A DNA stretch of 64,000 bases from DATBVX01 sp963696675 (GTDB lineage Bacteria > Pseudomonadota > Gammaproteobacteria > Steroidobacterales > Steroidobacteraceae), in contig CAVOLM010000012.1 of the NCBI GenBank assembly GCA_963696675.1, positions 1-64,000 of the forward strand. The letters run 5' to 3'. Below are positions 9,188 through 18,185 of this stretch, in pieces. Both the position numbers and the translations under genes were made by a program. A model generated the notes under the pieces. That model had not been told where the DNA came from, made no database searches, and worked only from the letters and a program-made list of their open reading frames with translations. Position 1 is the first letter of the stretch. Each line of letters starts with the position of its first letter.

Positions 9188-10127
9188 CGAAGGCCCCGAG
9201 GCGCCGCGCGAGCGTCAGGTAGATCGCGATCAGGATGATCGGCACGACGGAGAACGCCGCGGCGAGCGGCATGTTTCCGGCGGTGCCCTGCTGCTGGTAG
9301 ACCATCATGCCGATGAAGTAGCCGGGCGCGCCGACGACGCTCGGAATGATGTAGTCGCCGAGCGTGAGCGAGAACGTGAAGATCGAGCCGGCGGCGAGGC
9401 CGGGCAGCGCGAGCGGCAGGATCACGGTGCGGAAGGTCTGTCCCGGGCGCGCGCCGAGATCCGCCGACGCCTGCAGCATCGACTGCGGCACGCGCTCGAG
9501 CGCTGCCGCGAGCGGCAGGATCATGAACGGCAGCCACATGTAGACGAACACGATGAACATGCCGAGGTACGAGGAGGCGAGCGACGGACCGCCGATCACC
9601 GGCGTTGCGAGCGCAGCCTCGAGCACCGGATCGAGGCCGAGCGTCGTGAGCATCCAGCTCAGAATGCCCTGCTTGGCGAGGATCAGGCGCCACGCGTAGA
9701 CCTTGACGAGATAGCTGGTCCACATCGGCAGCATGACGCCGACGTATAGAAAGGCCTTCATGCGCGGGCCCGCGTAGCGCGCCATGTAGTTCGCGAGTGG
9801 AAACGCGATCACCGCGCTCGCGATCGTGACCGCGACGGCCATGCCCAGCGTCCGCAGGATGATGTCGACGTTGGCCGGGTGCGAGAAGAGCTGCCGGTAC
9901 GTCGCGAGCGTGACCTTCGGCACGACCGTGGCCGTGAATTCGTCGATCGCGTAGAAGCTCTGCAGCAGCAGCGCGAACAGCGAGCCGAGGTAGACGGTGC
10001 CGAGCCACAGCAGTGGCGGCAGCAGCAGCAGAAGAAGATAGAAGGTACTGCGGCGATAGAAGAACGAGGAGATTTCGCGCCGCAATGATCCGCCGGCCGG
10101 ACCAGCCCCGATTGCCGCGCTCGTCAT
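9177..10127 (-). CDS. ydcU: ABC transporter permease, YdcU/PotB type
   Basis: 316-residue inner-membrane protein with an N-terminal transmembrane helix (FYLLLLLLPPLLWLGTVYL) and a PotB-like membrane domain. The EAA loop is MLQASADLGARPGQTFRTVI, and SLTLGDYIIPSVVG is a polyamine-permease signature. The frame is intact. It pairs with the downstream permease (11-bp overlap) and with the ATPase at 10,167-11,192. Confidence 0.88.
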   Translation of the reverse strand: MTSAAIGAGPAGGSLRREISSFFYRRSTFYLLLLLLPPLLWLGTVYLGSLFALLLQSFYAIDEFTATVVPKVTLATYRQLFSHPANVDIILRTLGMAVAVTIASAVIAFPLANYMARYAGPRMKAFLYVGVMLPMWTSYLVKVYAWRLILAKQGILSWMLTTLGLDPVLEAALATPVIGGPSLASSYLGMFIVFVYMWLPFMILPLAAALERVPQSMLQASADLGARPGQTFRTVILPLALPGLAAGSIFTFSLTLGDYIIPSVVGAPGYFIGMMVYQQQGTAGNMPLAAAFSVVPIILIAIYLTLARRLGAFDAL

Positions 10128-10166
10128 GCCCGCACCGTCGTCACGTCATGCCTTGCGGATTGCTGA

Positions 10167-11192
10167 TCACGCCTCTTCCAGCGCCACCATCTGACTGGCA
10201 GGCCAGGACACAAAGACCTTGCTGCCGATCGCGTAGTTGGCCGGGCCGCCGGAACCAGACTCGGGTCTCACGACGGCGAGCGTCGCCCCGTCGTCGGTGC
10301 GCACCTGCCAGCGGCTGCTCGCGCCGTGATACTGGACATCGATCACGGTCGCAGCGCAGCCGACGACCCCGTCCTTCGCGGTATTGCCCGTTCCGTCGAG
10401 GGCCATCGACTCGGCACGAATCGCGAAGGCGCGCGCCGTGCCGCTCAGGCGATGCGCCAGCTCGCCTTCGACGACGTTCGCGCCACCGACGAAACGCGCG
10501 ACGAAAGCCGTGCGCGGCCGCATGTACAGACCGCGTGGCGTATCGAGTTGCTCGATGCGACCGCGATCGAACACCGCGACGCGGTCCGCCATGCTGAGCG
10601 CTTCGCCCTGGTCGTGCGTCACATACACGAACGTGATCTTGAGCTTGCGTTGCAGATTCTTGAGCTCGATCTGCATCGCCTCACGGAGCTTCAGGTCGAG
10701 CGCGCCCAGCGGCTCGTCGAGCAGCAGCACTGCGGGGCGATTGATGAGCGCGCGCGCCAGCGCCACGCGCTGCTTCTGGCCGCCCGACAGTTGCAATGGT
10801 GAGCGCTCGCCCATGCCTTCGAGCTGCACCAGCGCGAGCATCTCCTCGGCGCGCTTGCGCCGCTCCTCGGACGCGACGCCGCGCACGCGCAGGCCGTAGG
10901 CGACGTTATCCGCCACGCTCATGTGCGGAAACAGCGCGTAGTCCTGAAACACCGTGTTGACGTTGCGCTCGTACGGAGGCACGCCGGTGACGTCCGCGCC
11001 GTCGAGCAGCACGTGACCGGAGGAGGGCTGCTCGAAGCCCGCGATCAGTCTCAGGCAGGTGGTCTTGCCGGAACCGGAGGGCCCGAGGAGCGCGAAGAAC
11101 TCGCCCGGCGCGATCGCGAGGCTCACCTCGTCGACCGCCTTGACGCTGCCGAAGCGGCGCGAGACCTGTTGAAATTCGATGGCCGCCGGCAT
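10167..11192 (-). CDS. ydcT: ABC transporter ATP-binding protein, YdcT/PotA type
   Basis: 341-residue ATPase of a putrescine/spermidine-family importer. Walker A GPSGSGKTTCL, Q-loop FQDYALFPHM, signature LSGGQKQRVALARAL, Walker B LLLDEPLGALD and H-loop VTHDQGEAL are all present, with a C-terminal TOBE-like domain. I prefer ATG 11,192 to the TTG three codons earlier; no strong ribosome-binding site is visible for either. A perfect 12-bp hairpin separates it from the binding-protein gene upstream. Confidence 0.88.
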   Translation of the reverse strand: MPAAIEFQQVSRRFGSVKAVDEVSLAIAPGEFFALLGPSGSGKTTCLRLIAGFEQPSSGHVLLDGADVTGVPPYERNVNTVFQDYALFPHMSVADNVAYGLRVRGVASEERRKRAEEMLALVQLEGMGERSPLQLSGGQKQRVALARALINRPAVLLLDEPLGALDLKLREAMQIELKNLQRKLKITFVYVTHDQGEALSMADRVAVFDRGRIEQLDTPRGLYMRPRTAFVARFVGGANVVEGELAHRLSGTARAFAIRAESMALDGTGNTAKDGVVGCAATVIDVQYHGASSRWQVRTDDGATLAVVRPESGSGGPANYAIGSKVFVSWPASQMVALEEA

Positions 11193-11213
11193 TTGGGGCA
11201 ACCGCCTATCCGG

Positions 11214-11241
11214 CCCCTCTCCCGGAAGGCCGGGAGAGGGG
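11214..11241. terminator. Strong intercistronic hairpin between ydcS and ydcT
   Basis: CCCCTCTCCCGG (11,214-11,225) and CCGGGAGAGGGG (11,230-11,241) form a perfect 12-bp stem with an AAGG loop. It lies between the ydcS stop at 11,259 and the ydcT start at 11,192. There is no T tract, so it more likely stabilises the upstream binding-protein message or partially attenuates than terminates. Similar CCCTCTCCC/GGGAGAGGG hairpins are common between genes in some Gammaproteobacteria (general knowledge). Confidence 0.6.
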
Positions 11242-11258
11242 ATTGATCGAGGAGCGCG

Positions 11259-12456
11259 TCAGCGTCCGCCCATCAATGCGACGTAGTCGGTCGACCATCG
11301 ACTGTACGGAACGCAGCTGCCCTGCTGCGCAGGTGGCTTCGGGCGTGCGCCAGAACCAGATCTTGTCGAAGTTATCGAAGCCATTGGTCTTGCAGCCCTC
11401 GGCTCCGAGCAGCTCATTGTTCTCGCACGCCGCCGGCACCGCAGGCACCGAGCCGAACCACGCGGCGACATCGCCCTGCACCTTGGGGCTCAGCGACCAT
11501 TCCATCCACTTGTAGGCGCAGTTCGGATGCGCAGCCTGGGCGTGCATCATCGTCGTGTCCGCCCATCCAGTGGCGCCCTCGGCCGGCACCACGCTGTCGA
11601 CCGGCTGCTTGTTGGCCTTGAGCGTATTCACCTGGAAAGGCCAGGAGCTCGAAGCGACGATGCCCTCGGAGGTGAAGTCCTGCACCTGCACGTTCGCGTC
11701 GTGCCAGTAACGTTGCACCAGCGGATGCTGCTTGCGCAGCAGGTCGAGCGCGGCGTTGTACTGTGCATCCGTGAGCTCGTAGGGATTCTTGATGCCGAGA
11801 TCCGGTTGCTTTGCCATCAGGTAGACGGCGGCGTCGGCGATGTAGATCGGGCCATCGTAGGCCTGGACGCGACCCTTGTTCGCCTTGCCATCCGGAAGTT
11901 TCTGTGGCTCGAGCACCGCGGACCACGACGTCGGCGCTGTCTTGAACACCTTGGTGTTGTACATGAGGACATTCGGTCCCCACTGGTACGGAGTGCCGTA
12001 GTGCTTGCCGTCGACGAAGTGCCAGGGTGCTTCCTGCAGGCGCTTATCGACGGTGCCGTAGCTGGGAATCAGGCTGACGTCGACAGGTTGCACGGTATTG
12101 CCGCGGATGAGGCGCAGCGAAGCGTCGCCCGACGCGGTCACCAGGTCGTAGCCGCCCTGCGTCATCAGTGACACCATTTCATCCGAGGTCCCGGCCACTT
12201 TCACGTTGACCTTGCAGCCACTGGATTGCTCGAAGCCCGTTACCCAGTCGTAGCCCTTGTCGGTGTCGCCGCGCTCGATGTAGCCGGGCCACGCGACGAT
12301 ATCGAGCTGGCCTTCGGAGGCGCCAAGCTCTTTCTTGGCAGGCTCTGCCGGGGGCGGGGGTGTTTCGGGCTTCTTCTGGCAGGCCAATACCAACAGCGCC
12401 GGCAGACACAAGGCTGCGCAACGCATCCACAGGGACGGGAAGTTGACCGCACGCAT
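11259..12456 (-). CDS. ydcS: Periplasmic substrate-binding lipoprotein, YdcS type (one frameshift)
   Basis: Captures the substrate, probably putrescine or a related compound, for the YdcTUV importer. Lipobox LPALLVLAC, then QKKPE, marks a lipoprotein. Characteristic stretches are LDIVAWPGYIERG, DLVTASGDASLRLI, GTPYQWGPNVLMYNTKVF, GRVQAYDGPIYIADA and GDVAAWFGS, which read like E. coli YdcS throughout. A +1 shift near 11,330 moves the true C-terminus (SCVPYSRWSTDYVALMGGR) to the frame ending at 11,259. About 398 residues. AGGGAGA precedes ATG 12,456. The strong hairpin after it fits higher expression of the binding protein. Confidence 0.9.
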
Positions 12457-12544
12457 ACGTTCTCCCTGATACCTTTGTTTTGACTTCGTGGACGGCGCCC
12501 GCGGATCGTGCCGATCGATGCAGGCTCTGTGAGGCCATGTATTG

Positions 12545-12815
12545 TAGGGGAACTCTGCACAGGTTTCAGGGCGCGACCGTGCCTCCGCAAGCCTCCTGGC
12601 TAGGCGCGAGGCGCAGTCGATATGTCGATATCGACAAGACTCGCAACGCCGCCAGGGGCTTGCCGAGGACGGTCCCGTCCGGGTTGCGCCGCGAACGGGC
12701 AGCTACGTCGTTGCACCGCTTGCCAATGGAATCGACCATTGGCTGCACGGTGCGCCTAGCACCTGCACCGTTGGCGACGCAACGCGCTCCATGAAACCTG
12801 TGCAGAGTTCCCCTA
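12545..12815. mobile_element. 271-bp MITE-like element with 24-bp perfect terminal inverted repeats
   Basis: Positions 12,545-12,568 (TAGGGGAACTCTGCACAGG and five more bases) are the exact reverse complement of 12,792-12,815. The interior has no credible gene. It holds a perfect 8-bp hairpin GCCAATGG-AATCGA-CCATTGGC (12,722-12,743), extended by GCACCG/CGGTGC at 12,713 and 12,748, and GTCGATATCGAC. No clear target-site duplication is seen. The ends resemble, from memory, the CTCTGCACA type of some IS termini, so a non-autonomous IS derivative is likely. It sits in the 442-bp gap between ydcS and the RND gene; I see nothing else in that gap. Confidence 0.65.
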
Positions 12816-12898
12816 GCCACTGGCGCAAAAGGCCAAAGCAACCGAAACTTCATGCACGCCCGTGAGGTCTATCGAGTCGCCGCGGCCAGGATTCCCTG

Positions 12899-15800
12899 AT
12901 GAAGATTTCCGAATTTTCGGTTCACCGGCCGGTGTTCGCGATCGTCATCAGCCTGCTGCTGGTGGTCGTGGGCCTGGTATGCCTCAGCCGTCTGTGGCAG
13001 ACGGTGCGCGAATTTCCGGACATCAACCCGCCCATCGTCTCCATCGACACCAATTACCGCGGTGCCTCCGCACAGATCGTCGAGACCAAGATCACACAGC
13101 CGATCGAGGATCGCATCGCGGGCGTCGAGCTGATCGATAAGCTCCGTTCTTCGAGCGCGGACGAGCGCTCGCGCATCACGGTGGAGTTCGATCTGGAACG
13201 CAACGTCGACGAAGCCGCGAACGACATTCGCGATCGCGTCGGTCGTGTGATCGACGATCTGCCGGTCGAGGCTGATGCGCCCGAGATCGCCAAGGCGGAT
13301 TCCAACGATGACCCCATCATCTACCTGAATCTTTCCAGCAGCACGATGAACGTGCTGGATCTCACCGACTTCGCCGAGCGCAACATCGTCGATCGCTTCG
13401 CCGCGCTTCCGGGCGTCGCGCGCGTGAACCTCACCGGTTCGCGCCGCTACGCGATGCGCGTCTGGATCGACCGGCAGGCGCTCGCAGCCCGCGGCATGAC
13501 GGTCGGCGACATCGAAAGCGCGCTGCGGCGCGAGAACGTGCAGGTTCCTGCCGGGCGGCTCGAATCGCAGCAGCGCGAGTTCACACTCAATACGGCGACC
13601 GGGCTCGATTCGCAGGACGATTTTCGCGGGCTGGTTCTCGGCCGCGGCTCCGACGGCTACCTCGTCAGGCTCGGTGAGGTGGCGAATGTCGAGCTGGCGG
13701 CGGAGAACGAGCGCAGCGCCGCACGTACCAACGGCATTCCCGGCATCAACATCGGCATGGTCGCCCAGTCGAAGGCCAATACCCTGGAAGTCGCGCGTGC
13801 AGTCCGCAGCGAGGTGCTGGTTCTCAGCCACGACATGCCGAAAGGTACCGAGCTCGCAGTGCATGTGGATCGGGCGGTGTTCATCGAGGCTTCGATGCGC
13901 GAAGTGATGATCGCGCTCAGCATTTCGCTGATCCTGGTGCTGCTCGTGATCTACGCGTTTCTCGGCAACTGGCGCGCCACCCTGATCCCGGCGATCACGA
14001 TTCCGATTTCAATCATCGCGGCCTGCGCCGCCATGTACGCGATGGGGTTTACCATCAACACGCTGACGCTGCTGGGGATGGTGCTTGCCATCGGCCTGGT
14101 GGTCGATGATGCCATCGTCGTACTCGAGAACATCTATCGGCGCATCGAGCATGGTGAGCAAAGCCTGCTGGCGGCGATCGATGGCAGCCGCGAGATTGGG
14201 TTTGCAGTGATTGCGACTACGTTGGTGCTGTCGGCCGTGTTCGTGCCGATTTCCTTTCAGAGCGGGCGCGTCGGGAGGCTGTTCAGCGAGTTCGGCTTCA
14301 CGCTGGCCGCTTCGATTCTGTTCTCCTGCCTCATCGCGCTCACGCTCACGCCGATGATGACCTCGCAGCTGTTCGCCCGCGGGGCGACGCGCAGTCGCAC
14401 CAGCCAGCTCGTGGATTCCGCGTTTACCACGCTGAGTAATGCTTATGGTCGTGTGCTTGGGCGCGCGATTGCCCGCCCCTGGGCAGTCATCGGTGGCGCC
14501 GTCATCCTGTTCACGGCGACCATCTTCCTGTTCCTGCGGCTTCCCCAGGAGACCACGCCGAACGAGGATCGGGGCGTGATACGCATCCTCCTCACCGGCC
14601 CAGAGGGCGCCACCATGGAGTACATGGAGCGCTACGCGCGCCAACTCGAGGACATCATGCGCGCGGAGGCTGCGCATGGCGACATCAAGCGCTTCAACAC
14701 GCGGATCGCCCCCGGGGGCTTCGCCGGCAACGGCGAAGTCAATCGCGCAGTGGGCTTCATCGTGCTCGAGGATTGGGGCAAGCGCAGCCGCTCGGCCAGC
14801 GAGATCGCGGCGATCATGCAGCGTAAGGCTTCCATGATGCCGGGCGTTCGCGCCGCAGTATTCACGCCAACGGCGTTCAACTGGGGCGCAAGCGCGCCCG
14901 TGCAGGCCGTTCTGCAGGGGCCCGACTACGAGCTGTTGCGCCAGTGGAGCGAGAAGATCCTGAACCGCGCGGAGGGCAATCCCGGACTGACCAATCTCGA
15001 CACCGACTACAAGGAGCGCAAGCCGCAGATGAAAGTGTCGGTGGATCGCAATCGCGCCGCCGATCTCGGGGTCTCGCTCGAGACTATCGGTCACACGCTC
15101 GAGACCATGCTGGGCTCACGCATCGTCACCACGCTTCATCAAGCAGGGTCGCGAGTACTACGTCATCCTGCAGGGTCGCAGCCAGGACCGGGCCTCGCCG
15201 AACGATCTCGACAACCTCTACGTGCGATCTGACCGAACCGGTGAGCTGATTCCCCTCAGCAGCATGGTCAGGCTCGACGAATCGGCTGCGGCTACGCAGC
15301 TCAACCGCTTCGACCGGTTGCGCGCCATCACCGTGAGCGCGGGCCTGGCGCCGGACTATTCGATGGGCGAGGCAATCGAGTTCTTCCGCAATGCCGTCAA
15401 GGAAGAGTTGCCGGCCAGCGCGAAGCTGAATTTCGACGGTGAGTCGCGCGAATATCTCAAGTCGAGCCAGGCACTCTATTGGACCTTCCTCGGCGCGTTG
15501 CTGATCGTGTTCCTGGTGCTCGCCGCGCAATTCGAAAGCTTCACGCTGCCGTTCGTGATCATGACCACGGTGCCGCTCGCGATCGTCGGTGCGATCGTCG
15601 GGCTGTGGTTCTACGGGATGTCGATCAACATCTTCAGCCAGATCGCGATTGTGATGCTGGTGGGACTGGCCGCGAAGAATGGCGTGCTGATCGTCGAGTT
15701 CGCCAACCAGCTCCGCGATCGTGGAGTGGAGTTCGTGGAGGCAGTCAAGCAGGCCTCGCTCACTCGCCTGCGACCGGTGCTCATGACCAGCCTGTGCAGC

Positions 15801-16046
15801 GCGTTCGGCTCGATACCACTGCTCCTGGCGCACGGCGCGGGCTCCGAAAGTCGACAGTCGATCGGTGTGGTCGTGATGTGCGGTGTGCTGCTCTCGATGG
15901 TGCTGACGCTGGTCGTCGTTCCGGCAGTCTATGCAGTCACGGCACGCAACACGCGTTCGCCCAAGTACTGGACTCGTGTCATCGAGCGCATGAAGCTGGC
16001 GCAGCCTGCGGGCGAACCAGAGTCGATTCCGGGCACGCGAAACTGA
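12899..16046 (+). CDS. RND-family efflux pump inner-membrane subunit, HAE1 type (one frameshift)
   Basis: Proton-driven exporter of drugs or hydrophobic compounds, about 1,048 residues. The first helix is FAIVISLLLVVVGLV; the porter domain has DINPPIVSI and TNYRGAS; TM4 carries the paired aspartates for proton relay in IGLVVDDAIVVLENIYR; the C-terminal half has FLVLAAQFESFTLPF and AAKNGVLIVEFANQLRDRG. A single +1 shift near 15,133 separates GSRIVTT from the continuation FIKQGREYYVILQGRSQDR. No periplasmic adaptor or outer-membrane channel gene is adjacent, so it must recruit partners encoded elsewhere. Its stop overlaps the next start (TGATG). Confidence 0.9.
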
Positions 16047-16979
16047 TGCAACCCTGGCCGGCATTGCCCTATCGCGAGTGGCGCGACACCTGCACCAACC
16101 TGCAGCTGCGCACCCAGATCGTCGGCAAGATCAGGCTGGCGCAAACGCCCTGGATCAACCACTCCTGGCACGTGACGCTCTACGTCACCGGACGTGGCCT
16201 GACGACCGGCCCCATTCCATACCAGCAGCACGCATTCCAGATCGATTTTGACTTCATCGAGCACCAGCTCGTCATTCGCCTCGACGACGGCCAGATGAAA
16301 TCCATGCCGCTCGTCGAGCAAACGATCGCGGATTTCTACGCGGCGCTGTTCGCGGAGCTGGAGCAGCTTGGCCTGAAGATCCAGATCGTGCGCACGCCGA
16401 ACGAGGTTTCAAACCCGATCCCGTTCGATAGCGACCGAGAGCACCGAGCCTACGATGCGCAGGCCGTGCAGCGCTTCTGGCGTGCGCTGGTGCAGATCGA
16501 CCGGGTATTCACGCTGTTTCGCAGCGGCTTTCTCGGCAAGGTCAGCCCGGTCCATTTCTTCTGGGGAAGCTTCGATCTGGCGGTCACCCGTTTCTCCGGG
16601 CGGCGCGCTCCGTTTCGCGGCGGAAGCACGCCGGGACTGCCGGATGCGATCGTGCAGGAAGCCTACTCACACGAAGTGAGCAGTGCCGGTTTCTGGCCTG
16701 GGGGCGACGGCGTGGACGATGCGGCCTTCTACTCCTACGCCTACCCGGAACCGGAGGGGTTCAGCCGCACGCTGGTGCAGCCTCGCGAGGCTTCCTATCA
16801 CGAGCAGCTCGGAATGTTCACGTTGCCGTACGAAACCGTGCGCAGTGCGACCTTCACCGGACCAGACACTGCTCGGCTTTCTGCAGAGTACTTACGACGC
16901 AGCGGCCGACCTCGGCCACTGGGATCGAAAGCAGCTCGAATGCGCGCTCGGCGCTCCGCGCGTGCCGCGGCGTCCTTGA
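16046..16979 (+). CDS. DUF5996 family protein (one frameshift)
   Basis: About 310 residues, soluble and without a signal peptide. Family-like features are WPALPYREWRDTCTNLQL, KIRLAQTPWINHSWHVTLYV and KVSPVHFFWGSFDLAVTRFS. The biochemical role is unknown. ATG 16,046 overlaps the RND stop, so translation is probably coupled. A shift near 16,850 leads from LPYETVRSA to PSPDQTLLGFLQSTYDAA, typical of the family C-terminus, ending at 16,979; the unshifted frame gives an Arg-rich tail that looks spurious. Coupling to an efflux pump is unusual and uninformative so far. Confidence 0.7.
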
Positions 16980-16995
16980 GCACGCCGCCGCCCAC

Positions 16996-18120
16996 TCATC
17001 GACTCAGCTCGCGACTCAGTTCCGCTGCCAGCGACGCAGTTCCATCGCCGGGAAAGTGACGCTCGAAGTCGACGAGCAATGCTCGCGCCAGCTTGCGATC
17101 GCCACCATCACGCGCGAGATTCGCCAGGCGCATCAATTCCGCGGATGTCGCGGGACGAAACTCAGGATCCGCATCGATGTGGCGATGGGCGACCTTCAGG
17201 GCTTCCGAATAGCGCTTCGCGGCCAGCAGGCGAGAGATATAGTCCTGCGCGAGACGCGAGGCGAGCCTGCGATCCGGCCAGCGCAACAGAGCTGCGCATA
17301 ACCATTCATACTCATGCAGAGAATAGTGGTTCGCGGCGAGCCGACTCTGCGCTGCCTGCAGTGCTTCCTGGTACGCTCCGCCACGCCAGTGTCCGTACAG
17401 CTGGTCGATGAACCGATTGTGCTCTTTGCCCAGGTCCGCTTCGTGGCGGGCGCGATCCCGCTCCGGGGATCGCCACGCCTCGATCCCGAGCTCGTGCCGG
17501 CGCTCGTACAGCGCGCCGCCGATGAGGCTGAATACCGCGAGCCACCCATACATCAGGCACGCGATCGCCAGCGGCAGGCCCAGGCGAGCGTCGAGGAGCC
17601 GTGAGCTTGCGAAGTACGCCGCGAACGCGAGCACCAGGATCGCCAGCCAGATCACGACGTAGTCCCAGCCCAGCCTGCGAATCGTCCCGATCAGCACGCG
17701 CGGATTGACGGCCGTGACGATACTGCCGCTGCTGCCGAGCACTGCAATGCAGGCGGGCAGGAGCACCAGCGCAATCGCGCGCAATGAAGACACCACTTCG
17801 ATGCCGACCAGGGGCTTCAGCGCTGCTGTCGCGCCATAGAACACGCCGATGATCAGGAGTTGTCCCAGGGGCCTTTGCTCATCGATAGGATTGACCATCT
17901 CGAGCGAGAGAACTGGCGGATCACCAAGACCACGCGCTGCGCTGTCCAGGACTACGAAGGCGTATTTCAGGAACCACGACAGCACGATGAGCATAAGCGG
18001 CAGCCCAAGCAAGCTGGCACGAGTGGCAAGCGTGAGCAGTATGGCGAACGCGCCGATCAGCAGCAGTGGCGCCGGGCTGAGCGGGCGACTCAAGTGTGCC
18101 AGGAGAGATCGCAGGGTCAT
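16996..18120 (-). CDS. Polytopic membrane protein with C-terminal helical repeats
   Basis: 374 residues from ATG 18,120; earlier in-frame codons upstream add a polar leader and overlap the next gene's start, so they are less likely. Hydrophobic helices include APLLLIGAFAILLTLATRA, LLIIGVFYGATAALKPLVG, AIALVLLPACIAVLGSS, YVVIWLAILVLAFAAYFA and LAIACLMYGWLAVFSLIGG. The C-terminal 150 residues are soluble and alpha-helical, with TPR-like spacing (YQEALQAAQSRLAAN, YSEALKVAHRHIDADPEF). No family is recognised with confidence. It is divergent from the deacylase-like gene, with only 65 bp between them. Confidence 0.6.
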   Translation of the reverse strand: MTLRSLLAHLSRPLSPAPLLLIGAFAILLTLATRASLLGLPLMLIVLSWFLKYAFVVLDSAARGLGDPPVLSLEMVNPIDEQRPLGQLLIIGVFYGATAALKPLVGIEVVSSLRAIALVLLPACIAVLGSSGSIVTAVNPRVLIGTIRRLGWDYVVIWLAILVLAFAAYFASSRLLDARLGLPLAIACLMYGWLAVFSLIGGALYERRHELGIEAWRSPERDRARHEADLGKEHNRFIDQLYGHWRGGAYQEALQAAQSRLAANHYSLHEYEWLCAALLRWPDRRLASRLAQDYISRLLAAKRYSEALKVAHRHIDADPEFRPATSAELMRLANLARDGGDRKLARALLVDFERHFPGDGTASLAAELSRELSR

Positions 18121-18185
18121 TGGTGCGCTGGAACTGTACCGGATGCCGGTATGATTGCGCGCCACTCTCCACGAGGAAAAGAGCA

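Noticed and set aside
12545..12815. Integron attC-type site
   Set aside because: The element has long perfect terminal repeats, and I did not find paired R/L boxes with the attC consensus or an adjacent cassette gene.
12480..12853. Two short open frames inside the inverted-repeat element (about 104 and 95 codons)
   Set aside because: They overlap on opposite strands, run across the element ends and resemble no protein family; the element looks non-coding.
12869..15094. Long minus-strand open frames opposite the RND pump gene (about 331 and 361 codons)
   Set aside because: Typical antisense frames of a GC-rich gene; no domain motifs, and the plus strand encodes a clear transporter.
15479..16045. 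Upstream extension of the DUF5996 frame
   Set aside because: It is the shifted frame of the RND gene; the real start is the ATG overlapping the RND stop at 16,046.
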